From the NCBI GenBank assembly GCA_037176845.1, contig JAYKXP010000166.1, positions 1 to 64,000 of the forward strand: a stretch of DNA of 64,000 nt, given 5' to 3'. The DNA comes from Paramarasmius palmivorus (taxonomy: Eukaryota > Basidiomycota > Agaricomycetes > Agaricales > Marasmiaceae). Below, one piece after another: positions 22,182 through 33,798 of this stretch; positions within the stretch are counted from its first letter, which is position 1, and each line of letters opens with the position of its first letter. The notes below the pieces were generated by a model. The model saw nothing but the letters and a program-made list of their open reading frames with translations, did not search any database and was not told the DNA's origin. The position numbers and the translations under genes are program-made.

Positions 22182-24412
22182 CCGGGTCACCCTGGGGTTT
22201 ATGAGTGTAAAATGAATATATTTGACAACATACTGCTAAGTATAATACATCTAGTCTCCTATATGTACAGCCTAGCCAGTAAACCCCAAGCAAACCCCAA
22301 TGTTCTTGTCTCCAACCAAACTCATGCTCAAAACCCTGCCGTGCCCAGATTCCAACTCCCAGCCAGTTTTAAAACCAACAGCAAGACCGTGTTCTCCAAC
22401 GAGCATTGTTTCATCTACAGCCAGATCCTACTCTTCTTATGTGACAACACAATACTGTATAATGTGGTAATAAGAGGCTGGTGACAATACTCAGATGCTT
22501 CTTCATGACTTACCACAAAGTTTTGGGAGTACCGGTGAAGGAATGAGCCTATACGAACCTTGCTGTGAGAACTCAATGCAAATCAAGGTATTGAGCCCAA
22601 AACATACTAAGAATCTGCTTTTCCATCCTCTCACATGTATATTCCATATCATTCCAGCAGTTATAGAGGTTGGGAGAGGTCAGGAAGGGGAGATGGTGGT
22701 GGTTGGAGGGAAAGAATGGGACGTGGGAGAAAGTGTCTTCAAAGTTGGTTTGACTCTGACTTGCACACAGACCAGAAGTGATTTTAAAAACTTTTCAATG
22801 TGATTTTCTAAGTTCTTTGAAAAGCCCAGAGATGTTTTCTATATGTCAGGTAAGTATCAGCAGACGTTGAAATTTTCAGATGGCATCAAACCGTGTCAAG
22901 CAACATCTTGTTGGGACTTAAACCTAGGCCTGTGACATGCCCCTATGCTATGCTTGTCATCATCATCACTAGGGGTCACAGGTCTAGAATTGGCACTAGA
23001 ATACAGTATGTGGCTTTCCAGAGCTTCAAGTTTCATGGTATAGTATATGGTTGAATATGTATAGAGTTTAAGAATATCTAAGAAACAATGATCTTCAATG
23101 ACACCGCCTAGGAAAATAAAAAATGACAGGTATACTGACTATCAGATTACCAGGTCCTACATCAACTGGTGCTTTGCCTTCATATGCAGTTTTTTGTGAG
23201 CAAGCTTCAATAACTTAGAAGAACAAACACTTGCACCTTGATCACTTTGTCTCTTCTAGCAAATTTGTCATGCTTCCTTCAAGCTCCAAGAGGCATTTGA
23301 CCTTACTAGATGGAGCGCAGTGTTTTTTTGGGCATACATATCACTACAACTAACAGTATCTCTGTCTAGGAGCTTTACAGATACCTCTGTGACTTGGTGG
23401 AATATACGACTCAAGAACCAAGCTGAGCCAAGTGAATGGTGGGACGTTGGCTGCAGTTGCGATAGGAGGTTGGATGTCATACGATGAATGGGGCTGGAAG
23501 CTGGAGGTGTTGTGGTATTGGTTGTCCAGCAGATTCTTAAAGAGTGGGAATGGTATACTGTGCAGCATTTGGATGCAAGATGGAGCACGTTCAACCAAAG
23601 TCATTTGACATTCTGTGGTAGTGCAAGTGAGAGGTATAAAGGAGGATTTCGAGGTCCATGACATGTGAATGTCCATACTAATCAGGGTGGTTAAGCTTGT
23701 GTGGAGGCAATGTCATGGTTTGAACTTGGAGGAGGAACAAAATTGAGTTGTGTCAGGAACACTGTTTGAGGAGGGGGTAGAGAGGTGTTGGATTAGAGAA
23801 GGGTAAAATAGCTTTTTCAAGGTACAGATGGAATTTCAGGCATTAATTTACCTAGAAAAAGTGATGAGTCACAATGAAAAACAATGAAAAGGCATTGAGG
23901 ATAATACACATACTGGATTCCAGGTAGTCCTTGAGCGCATGCTTCAAGCCTGCATTTGAGTTTAGCAAACTATTCGAAGCTATATGTAATCTAAAACAGC
24001 CCACATGAATTGGTTGAATGTACATTTTAGTGCTGCAGAGATGGATGTCCTCTGTGGACATGATTGTTTTGAGAAGAGAAGTGCTGGCGGCAAACACACT
24101 TCTGCCTTTATGTACCACCACCTCGTTCCTCACCCATAAACTCAAAGAATCCAATGAACCAGCCTCTTTTTCCAATGTTATAATAGGTACACATTTCTTC
24201 CTCTACATCCCTGGAAGTGCTCTCAACCATTTCTTAGTGCAAAGCTACGTGTCATGCCTTCGACTTCAACATTCCTCTATCATTGCTAAGAGCAATCCAG
24301 GCCAACCTCCTACGTCGGATGCAGAGATGATTTTGGATTATCAGGTATTATTCCATTGTTTGACTGGAACATTGGTTCAGGTGGTTGTGACTTGTCAAGG
24401 CAACCTTGAGGT
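22182..24412. other. No gene recognised
   Basis: Only broken short frames. A minus-strand Pro/Ser-rich stretch near 23270-23680 and another near 23850-24170 look weakly coding, but they have stops and no domain. Confidence 0.35.
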
Positions 24413-25304
24413 CAGTATGAGGCTTATAAAACACTTGTAAACAAGCAAAATAATATGCCAAGTTGTGTGAGTAGGGTTTGATGTTGTCAAAGGATCCGTA
24501 CAATCGACACAAGAAACCAACTAGTACACTAGTTGAACATCTACAAATTACTAGGACACAAGGGAGTGTACGAGCGATGAATGTAACAATGTAATAATAT
24601 AATATGGTCTCGATATTCAATCAAGACGACACGAGCCAACCTATAACCTATCTCTATGTGTTTCTATGATGCAAAATAACCTATCGAACCCTCCAAGGGC
24701 AAAGACCTATTGTTCCTATCAAGACACTGGTTACACTAGTTGAACTAGCACGACAACACAGGCCAACTATAAGCTAGTGGGGCTCCACACTAGAAACAAT
24801 CAATTCTATGCAAGAGACTAGACGTGCTAGCTCTATCCTATGGGTATCTCAAAGTTCTAATTTCATGACTCTAGTTCAATATAGAGAAGAGTTTTTCAAG
24901 GTTTTATTTTCTAAGTTTATGTTCTAAGCACACATTGCCTCTATGGTCAACAATAAAAGTCAAAAACTTTGCTATTATTGAGCACTAGAGCTACGTATAT
25001 AGTGGGGTAATTGCTTGGGAGCTTCCTAGCGGAATCTCTGCTGCTTATATACCTGTGCACATACATATTTTACATATAAGAGAGAGTAGACACGATAAAA
25101 TAATAGTAACTATGTGAGAAACGAGAACAAGGAGAGGATTCTGTCCATATGAAGTAAATATCTACCTGAAAAGGAAGGTTTTGGTATATATTAGTCGGAA
25201 TTCGACATTATTTTGCATGACTGCGAGTAATATTACTTTTTGGTTGCTAGGAAGGGGCGCACAGAGCACTGTTCTGCATGGTACATTTCGGATATCGGTG
25301 CTAG
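24413..25304 (+). repeat. Interspersed repeat R1, copy C, left part
   Basis: Begins CAGTATGAGGCTTATAAAAC and aligns with copies A and B up to GGTGCTAG. Copia-2 is inserted at this point; R1 resumes at 29634 after the duplicated GCTAG. Confidence 0.75.
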
Positions 25305-25620
25305 TGTTGGAAATATAAAACGTTTATACTTACACATGTCTGCCACATCTTAGAATATCTCTTGACCCGCACATATAGTTTCATTTAACCTACTTACTTA
25401 CAGAAAGCCACACAAAGCCACAGTTACTTCTATCGCATCTATACTTGTACTATTAGGTTTATCTTTCATCCTCGCTCATGTATAAAACCTAGACAGAAAA
25501 CCCTACAATAATTATCAAATCATCAGTTGTATTCTCTCAACTCCTCTGGTCATCAGCTATCATTTATATCGCGCTTTCTGTGCTATCGCTGCTAACAGAG
25601 TTCAATCTAAAACTCTGACA
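25305..25620 (+). repeat. Copia-2 left LTR
   Basis: 316 bp, TGTTGGAAATATAAAA...ACTCTGACA. It shares at least 97% by eye with the right LTR. Confidence 0.85.
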
Positions 25621-25632
25621 GGTTATGGGCCC
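25621..25632 (+). promoter_or_regulatory. Primer-binding site of Copia-2
   Basis: GGTTATGGGCCC directly follows the LTR. It is complementary to the anticodon arm of eukaryotic initiator tRNA-Met (GGGCCCATAACC), as in Drosophila copia, which is primed by a 5' half-tRNA. Confidence 0.7.
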
Positions 25633-25804
25633 TGGTCTATAAACCTTAGCCGAACCAGAGTAATACTGATTTCATATTGGTATAGTGGCGAGTTTGGGAC
25701 GCCGTAATATCCCCAAGGAACAAAGAACCAAGATCGTATACCAATTGGCGAGCAGGGACGCCGGAATATCCCCTACCCAAAGCAAAGGAAAATTGGACTA
25801 GTGT

Positions 25805-28800
25805 ATGTCCGATAGAGGTAGCCATTATCATCAATCCAGAAGCAGTACCCCAGTATCAGGAATGTTCGATCCAGAACAAATATTACGAGGATCTAGGAAC
25901 CCCAGTAGGAATCCTAGCAGGCAACCTACACCAGTAGGAAGTAGAACAGGCAGTCCATCGGGACAGCAACAGAGCATATCATCACATCCATCGAGGAATC
26001 CATCGCGTATACCTTCTAGGAGACAGAGCCCAGTTGGAGGATTGCACACGCCACCAGCATCTTCCACACAACCCACACAACTCCGAACAGATCTAATCTG
26101 TGTCAATTGGTCACACCAGTTTGATATCGACAGATTACGAGATTGCCATTTAGATCTCAACAGACGCAAGTGGTATCTCTGTACAGAGCAACTGTGTCCA
26201 AACAGAAGGAATTGAATTAGTGCTACCAAGGAAGCGCTACTAGTTGGAAATTTTAGGGATTGTGACAATCAAAACGAAACAGTAGTTCGAGGAAACGTAC
26301 TACGAACAACAGTACCAGAACCACAGCCATTAGTATTCCCACCAGCGGGAACATCAGCTTCACAGAAAGAAACTGTTGAAGAAGAGGTCGAACTTGGTGA
26401 AGAGTTTGATCAGGAACAAGGATTTGGTGAAGAAGAACAGGACCTAAAACAGGAACAAGAGCAGGACAAAGAAGACTCAGAACAGGCATCAGAAGCTGAT
26501 ACTGATAAACCTGTATCTGAAAAAGACAAAGGAACACCTGCCGAAGAAGAGAAGGACGATCCACCAGAATCACCCAGCATAGGTCCCAAACCCAAACCAA
26601 GAACACCATCTCCCAAGAGAGCACCAAAAGAAGAATCATTTGATTCAGATGAAGAAGAAGACAATATGTCTAAAGCAATTAAGGCATTCAATAAAGTGCC
26701 AGAACTCAAGCATGATGGATCTAATTGGTCCATGTGGTCAACAAGGGTAGAAAGAGCTACCAGGTCAATTGGTTACAAGAAGTACTTGACCAAGGAACCA
26801 GAAACAGACAATGACAAGGAGGCAGATGCAGACGCAAATCTGTTAAATGCCATTATAGGAAGACTCCCGGATACGATATTCAGGAGATACAAGTCAATGG
26901 AATTATCTCATAAACTATGGGAAGGATTAAAGAAGGATTACGACACGAAGGATCCTTTTACTGAAGCACATTTGGAACGAAAACTCTACACTGCCACCTG
27001 TACCGACATTTCCAAGGTCAACAACCACATTGATGATCTACTCGAGATCAGAAATGAATTGGAAGGATTGAAGATCAAAGTTTCGGATGATCAATTCAAG
27101 AATGTGCTCATAGCTTCAGTGCCAAATTCACTGACTGCAACAATCACTGCACTGGTTACTGTTTGTAAACAGAACCAAGAGGATTTGACAGTTGATGCAC
27201 TCATTGCTGCAATCCGAGCAGAAGCTAGTGGACAAACATTACGAAAACATCCAGAACGGGAAAAAGTTCATTATTCCTGAGATCATTCCAATATAGAGGC
27301 CGAGGATTTAATAGCCGAGGAAAAGGCCGGAGACAATTTAATGATCGACAGGGCAGAGATAATAGAGATCGAAAGGAAATCACATGCTTCAGATGTCAAG
27401 GAAAAGGGCATATCGCCGCAGGATGTCATTCGAAGCTGAAATCCAAGAAATCAGATGATGATTCCGAGGACAAAGAGAAGTCCAAGCCAGCTAAAGATAG
27501 CCAATCATGGCGAAAAGGAAAAGAGAAGGCAAGCAGTACCAAGGAAAGTGCTGTTAAAGCCATGGAAGAAGAAATATGGGAAGAAGGCACATGGTTAGCC
27601 AGGGAAATCCGAGCAGTGGAACAGTATAATCCACCAAAAGAATGGTTTCACGATGAAGAATTCGGAAACACCAAGGAAAACGAAGAGAAATCCAAGGAAA
27701 CAGCATACATGGCCATGGAAATGCACACCATGATGGCCACAATGGTCGATTTACAGAACCCGATTGATAGTAAAGCCATCATAGGCAGAGAAGATCAAGT
27801 GGATTCTCAACAAGACGAAGCAGAACAGTTCCAAGACTGCCAGCAAAACCCCTATAAAAGCAAAGAAGAATATCAAGAACCAGCATCACCAGTACTTATC
27901 CCATCTACCACTGTCACAGCAACCTCATCTCCCAACTCATCTCTTACCATCAACATGTACAACAACAAGAACAGTTGGAAAGGCTACTACGAAAGTGAAT
28001 GTTGGCCATGCAACCCCGTTGTCAACCGCACCTTCAAAGACAAACTTGTTAACAACTATTTCGTCAGGTATCAGACCTATGACCCCGATTGCGAAGCCGG
28101 TACTTGCCACATACCCAAGACAGGTGATTGCACCGTCATTGGAGTAGTCCAGACCGGCAGCGACTTCTTAGACGAAGGATTTGAGCATGTCACCCTCAAC
28201 CATAGGGTATGCTGTTTGTGCTACAACAGCGCCAATTGTACCTTTATGGGGGAGAAGGTCATTAGCAGGTGGTTGATCGAAGAGCCAGGCAAGAAGGAAC
28301 ATGTAGACGTTGCCACTGCCTATAACAATATTTGGGCACAAGCTAAGGAAGAGAGGGATAGTGCACAGATGGCTACAGAGAAGTTCAAAGAGGAGGAAGG
28401 AGTAGTCAAATTCATATTCGACAGTGCTGCATCCTCACACATGTCCCCATACCGAAATGGTCTGACTGAGCGCCAATCCATTCCTCACAGACCCATCGGC
28501 ACACCTGAAGGAACCACATTCGCCGTCGAGAAAGGCAATTGTACTGTCTACACCACCAACAATTTCCAGTGGCACACCATTGTACTTGCCGACTGTCTAC
28601 TCGTCCCCAAATTCAGACACACGTTGATATCTATCAGTAAACTTACCGAGGACAGTTACGAAGTGATTTTCAGTGGTGACAACATCAGGATTCACAAAGG
28701 CTGGGAATGCATTCTGGATATACCGAAGAAAGACGGTATCTATGCATTGGAGGCTACAGAACACAAGCCAGGAGACCCTTTCCCAAGCCTAGTCGAAGCT

Positions 28801-29268
28801 GATTCACCCGAAATGCCAGCACTCATATCACTTCCTACCACACCAGAACTGGATCAGATCCCACTCGTCGAAGGGGAGCAAAAATCCAAATTCGAAGCCG
28901 ATATCGACAACATCACCCAAGGAATCAACGAGATGGATCTAGATGGAAAAGGTTTAGGCACAATCAATCGGAAAATCAACGAGATCATTATGAAGATTGA
29001 TGAGATGCAGATTGACAACAGAGATACACCGGTTAGAGGTGGACATAGAAGAGTCAGATTCCAGGAGGCTATTCGAACTGGAAAGAAGGATCTTATTGCA
29101 GGACAATCATCAGGCACCAGGACAGTAAAGAAACCACGGGTATCCAATCACACCAACGACGACAACACTCGCAACTACAGGAACATAAAGAAGAATCGCA
29201 ACGAGTCCAGACTCCGCCGGATCAAACATCGCAACCTCCACGGAGAATACTTCAACAATCTGGATTAG
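25805..29268 (+). pseudogene. Copia-2 Gag-protease polyprotein, one stop and one frameshift
   Basis: From MSDRGSHYHQSRSSTPVSG the frame runs to 27280 with a single in-frame TGA at 26213-26215. The order is a Ser/Arg/Pro-rich head, an acidic E/Q tract, and a UBN2-type Gag domain from MSKAIKAFNKVPELKHDGSN (26666). Near 27280 a one-base shift moves to another frame holding an RG-rich patch and the zinc knuckle CFRCQGKGHIAAGC (27385 on). A Cys-rich stretch follows at about 27990-28260 (CWPC, then CEAGTCH, then CCLCYNSANC). The protease is next, with DSAASSHM at 28420 where most relatives have D-S/T-G-A. After it, instead of integrase, there is about 180 residues with an acidic part and a basic tail, ending at 29268. 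The last roughly 600 codons are intact. It is a nonautonomous element that would need enzymes from another Copia. Confidence 0.75.
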
Positions 29269-29312
29269 AGTCAAACCTTGGATCATTCTATAATCCAAGG
29301 TTTGAGGGGGAG

Positions 29313-29628
29313 TGTTGGAAATATAAAATGTTTATACTTACACATGTCTGCCACATCTTAGAATATCTCTTGACCCGCACGTATAGTTTCATTTAACCTA
29401 CTTACTTACAGAAAGCCACAGAAAGCCACAGTTATTTCTATCGCATCTATACTTGTACTATTAGGTTTATCTTTCATCCTCGCTCATGTATAAAACCTAG
29501 ACAGAAAACCCTACAATAATTATCAAATCATCAGTTGTATTCTCTCAACTCCTCTGGTCATCAGCTATCATTTATATCGCGCTTTCTGCACTATCACTGC
29601 TAACAGAGTTCAATCTAAAACTCTGACA
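29313..29628 (+). repeat. Copia-2 right LTR
   Basis: 316 bp, preceded by the purine tract TTGAGGGGGAG and followed by the target duplication GCTAG. Confidence 0.85.
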
Positions 29629-29633
29629 GCTAG

Positions 29634-30436
29634 GACATAGTTATTCTGCTCGGAACTTGCTAGGAGTCCGATCTTGACTAAAACACTTTGGATTCATATC
29701 CGAGGAAGGTAGGCTCCATGTCCTCTTTGTTCTAAATTATATTTTCTTGATTTTAGGACAGTCCTCAAGTAGAATCCTATCTGACTCTTGACTATAGGAC
29801 TATATGTCCCTCCCTCACTAGTATCTGTACTAGCCATAGGAATCTCAACTCCTCATCGAGAGATATTCCAATCGATAATGGATAGCCGTTAAGCGTCCAT
29901 ATGGTTGTCTTTATCAAAGATCTGGTCGCTCAGACATTTCTAATCTAGGCAACACTGACCTCCAAGGTGACTTGCACGGCCAGCTTCTACTGTATTTGGT
30001 ATATAGCTCTGATTTGTCCCCTAGAGTCCTTCTACGCTGTAGTAGTTAGTCCTCATTCACTTTCCAATCCCATATGTCCCATAGTGCAAGTATAGTGTAG
30101 CCATATGACCTACTAGGAAGTCTACCATGTACAGTAGCATGTCCTTATAAAGTTCCAGCCTGATAATAGAGTATCAATACGGTCTACAGGTTTCGACTCA
30201 TACCCTAGCACAATAATATAGGGCTAATGACAACATCAATGTCTATGTGCATGTAGCTCGTGTTCACTACGCAGTGCATGCCTATCTTATTTCTTGTCAT
30301 ATGAGCACTACTAGGTTCCTAGCAGTAATACCAAGTCCATATGGTACTTAGTATGATATACTAGTGCAATTCTGAACACAACATTTAGTGTCAAAATGAC
30401 TGTTTTTCAGCAATTTCGTTCTGGTACCCTCACATC
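29634..30436 (+). repeat. Interspersed repeat R1, copy C, right part
   Basis: Continues R1 after the Copia-2 insertion (GACATAGTTATTCTGCTCGG) and ends GGTACCCTCACATC, the full right end of R1. Confidence 0.75.
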
Positions 30437-31602
30437 GGTTGGAGATGGAGATGAAGACTGGGAAAAGATCTTCTGAAAATACAATCAAAGAGCTGGGTAA
30501 GTAGCATTGAGATAGAAGCTGGCTGTTGTCAAGATACTGATGCTGTTCTAGAGCAATGTTCCACAAATGAAAGCTTGCACTTTGAGACCTCCTTCCATTC
30601 TGGGAAGGATGTTTGCTGTATATGGACATCAACAAAATGTAAATGTGACATTGGCAGGCGGCTACTTGACCAGCTATTAGGTGTAAAGGACCTTGCTGCA
30701 GTCAGAACGTTACCATCATCTAGCTTCAACACATATACTGAAGGATCGTGCAATAGCGTATAATTAGGTAGAGGTACATGTACAGAAGTTCAGACTCGAC
30801 AAGGAAGGTGTGCTGCATGTACATACAAGATATGTAATTATTGAAATGGATAGCAATGCTATGAGACTCCAGGTACAGGATATAACCATGACTGCTATAC
30901 ATGCAGTCCTATTCAAAACCGATAGCAGGAAAGGCACATCCCTAATTTTGAGATCCATGCACCGGCGAGGTGGTGGGTGTCTTCAAGAACAGTAGTGGGA
31001 AAGGCTTCACATTGCTATTCGTTGTTTATTCCCACTGTACACGGAACATCAATACCAGATGAAAGCAGAAAAAAGAAAGAGCACCCACTGAGACAGACAG
31101 AATAGCACTTCCCAGCCTTACACCATAGCTAATTATCCCTGCCTTCCTCTTGTCCAGGCCTGACCCAGTATATCTCTCTCCACCTTCCCCAATGGCACCG
31201 TACTTGGGCCAAGGAGGTGTTCATTAGGTGCTTCAACACCCCTGTGACGTATCATGCTGACAATTCCAGGAACTTGGCCCAAATGACCAAACAGCCTCAT
31301 CTCATTGGACAGGTCTCAATGAGTGAAGAAAGAAAGGAGCCAGAGTTTGATTAATGGTGGAGCTGGGGGTGTAGATAAGAGGAGCCAAAGAAGGGGAGAT
31401 GGAAGCTTCAGTTGGTACAGTCATCTGCCAGTCCTTGGTGCACTCAATTTTGTTTGACATCAGGAAGTATTTTCCTGCCGTTCCTCTTTCTACAGTGTAT
31501 TAGATACTATAGTTTAGCATAAATATGTGAATTTTTTTTAGTGAATTTTTTTATTAAGACGCAATATTGTGGTTGAAACCAGTCCTTGATGCAGTCACAT
31601 AT
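30437..31602. other. No gene recognised
   Basis: A weakly coding minus-strand segment lies near 30530-30750 (SVYVLKLDDGNVLTAARSF) without an identifiable domain. The rest is noncoding. Confidence 0.35.
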
Positions 31603-33798
31603 TTACTTATTTAGAAATTTTGATCTAACCCTACAATGCTTCCTCATCCACTGCATCATCCGACTCACTTTCCTTATGGTCATCTTCTTCACCTTCAATG
31701 TTCTCCAGTCATGGGCATGGTGCTGGTTTTTCCAAGGAACCCATTTTTGATTTTCAGCCCTTTCTACCCCCAGCTTCCCACAACTTGACAGCTTGCTGAT
31801 GCCTCTCCCACATAGTGTTGTTTCTGTCCACTCATGCCCTCTCTGCTTTCTTCCACTCAGCAAGAGCCAAGGCATGCTGCTCTCATAGCCTCTTCCTCCT
31901 CTGTTTGTCTTCCCCTGCCTTCTCTAGCTCCCTTTCATTCTCTCTGATCATCTCCACAAATTCCTGTGATGTGAGTAGCCATGATTTTCCATCTCCTAGC
32001 TTCCTTGTTTTCTTCTTCTTGCTTTTCTTTTTATTCTCCTCATCTTGACTCTGTAGCTGACCATGAGCTCATCGTACATAGTGACTTCCCAGCAAAGAAC
32101 AGCTCTGCTGTTTCTGTAACACCAACTTTCTTCCCTCATCTCGGTGCTCAGCTTCACACAATGCAAAATGCATCTGTTTTTCCAGATCAGATTTTGGAGC
32201 TTGTTCCAGAAGATGCTCATAGCGACTCTGTTTCAAGCACAGTGTAATGAAGACAGTTGGAACTCGGGGAATCAGTGCTAATGATGAAATTGGAGATGAG
32301 GATGCAAGATATGACATAGTGGTGTGGGAGATATCATCGAGAATGGGAGTTGGTGTGGGTGTCGAACAGCAGAATGTGCGTTGTAAGTTTTCTGCATGAA
32401 CAAGAGTACTGGGGGTCAATGAACTTCCTGCTTCTGGCTGCAATAGAGTCATTTGATGTCTCACCCACTCATTCTCAAGCTGAAATGCAACTGCACGCTT
32501 AGGACTTGTTAGAGGTAGTGGTAGCAACAAACTCTGTATTATTGTTACTTCACTCGGTGCCATCATTTGTGGAAGAACAACATTAGGGTTGAATGGAACA
32601 ACACCAGTCTTTCAGAATGCTGCTTGGATGTTTTCTGGGGTGAGTGCTTCGATATGTGCCTTTGCATACACAGACAGGAAATTTGACTTGGCAACTGCCA
32701 TCCCAGTCCTCTCTTCAAATTCATCTCGGTACTTTGTCCACTTCCTCTTCAATACTGAAGAAGATGACGACATCAAGTCCCTGGTAGACATGTGTGCTGT
32801 GCAACGGATAACACACCACATCAATCTTTGCATGTAATGGGAGTTGTGTCCATCAACAACAAGGATGCACCTTTGACTGCCTGCTTTGTGTTGTGTTTGA
32901 TCATCAAAATGCTTGATCCATTCAACACCAATCTCTGCCATCAATATAGCCTTTCTTAGAGTAGCCTAGGCTAACATGAAGGTTAGTTTCTGAAGTTCAT
33001 ATTGGTGCGTCATTGACTCACGAAGCCTGTAGAGGATCATCCTGCTCCCAACGAGCTTGATACCCCTCTCCTTTGAAGATGACAGCAGGTGCAATTGAAG
33101 TACCATCTGCACAAAAGTGACAACAACAGTGATGTTTTCTCAAGTACCACCTCGCTGTCGATGTTGTATTGAAGCATCAGCAGGGCCGTATACCTGCTCC
33201 CAACATCCAATACTTGATTGAAAGCCTGTTTTGTCTGTTCCATATGTGTTCTTGGGTTCAATAGGTACGGCCTGTGTACCCATTTTCCACCACCACTGTG
33301 CCATCTAATGCATGTTGCAGGGTGTTAAAGTACTTGGCATGGGTGATAGGGTTTACAGCGTGTGCCCGGCTGATGTCAAGTCCATCAGTCCAGAATGGAT
33401 GTAGTTCTTCATGTCCTTCAATGTATCTTTGTGGCCAGTTTTCACCCACACCTGGAAACCCTTCAATGTGTGCTGCAAGTATTTCATTTGCATGTTCACA
33501 TATACACTTCTGGTTGAGAGGAAATCCACGGCAAGCTTGTGTTATTGCATATTCCATTGACGTGCCGGCATATTGAGCTTGCAGATATCTGCACATGTTG
33601 ATTGGTTTCCATGTAGCAGTCTTGCATTGCTTTCGATGCTATCCCTTCATAACCTTTGGTCTTTTTGCCATTGCCAATGTCGATTGGACCCTGAGCTCTT
33701 GCACGTTTATAGAGATCAACAGCATATCTTCTCCACTTTTCCTTGAGAGCTAAGGCTTTTTGTTTAAGTTTTGACTGCAACTGTGCTTTGCCGACCAT
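31603..33798 (-). pseudogene. Pogo/Fot1-like DDE transposase, broken
   Basis: Minus-strand fragments in several frames line up in the order of a pogo-superfamily transposase. A basic N-terminus, MVGKAQLQSKLKQKALALKE, starts at 33798. A CENP-B/Tc5-type DNA-binding part spans 33596-33258, with RGFPLNQKCICEHANEI, GVGENWPQRYIEGH and FWTDGLDISRAHAVNP. The DDE core follows: YSKKGYIDG, IGVEWIKHFDDQTQHKAG and LVVDGHNSHY (about 32990-32800), then in another frame CYPLHSTHVYQGLDVVIF. After that come LKRKWTKYRDEF and TPENIQAAF. The tail runs on from MMAPSEVTI at 32566. At least four frame changes rule out activity. Terminal inverted repeats were not found. Confidence 0.75.

Larger units (their letters stand above)
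25300..29633 (+). mobile_element. Copia-2: Gag-protease-only LTR retrotransposon
   Basis: Two 316-bp LTRs (25305-25620 and 29313-29628), both TGTTGG...TGACA, are flanked by the 5-bp duplication GCTAG (25300-25304 and 29629-29633). I count 7 differences between the LTRs (about 2%), mostly transitions. The internal region is only 3.7 kb. It starts GGTTATGGGCCC (primer-binding site) and ends with a purine tract TTGAGGGGGAG directly before the right LTR. It encodes Gag, a zinc knuckle and a Copia-type protease, but no integrase, reverse transcriptase or RNase H. It sits inside R1 copy C, so R1 is older. Confidence 0.85.

Noticed and set aside
26410..26733. Minus-strand Ser-rich frames inside Copia-2
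   Set aside because: Antisense of the acidic Gag linker.
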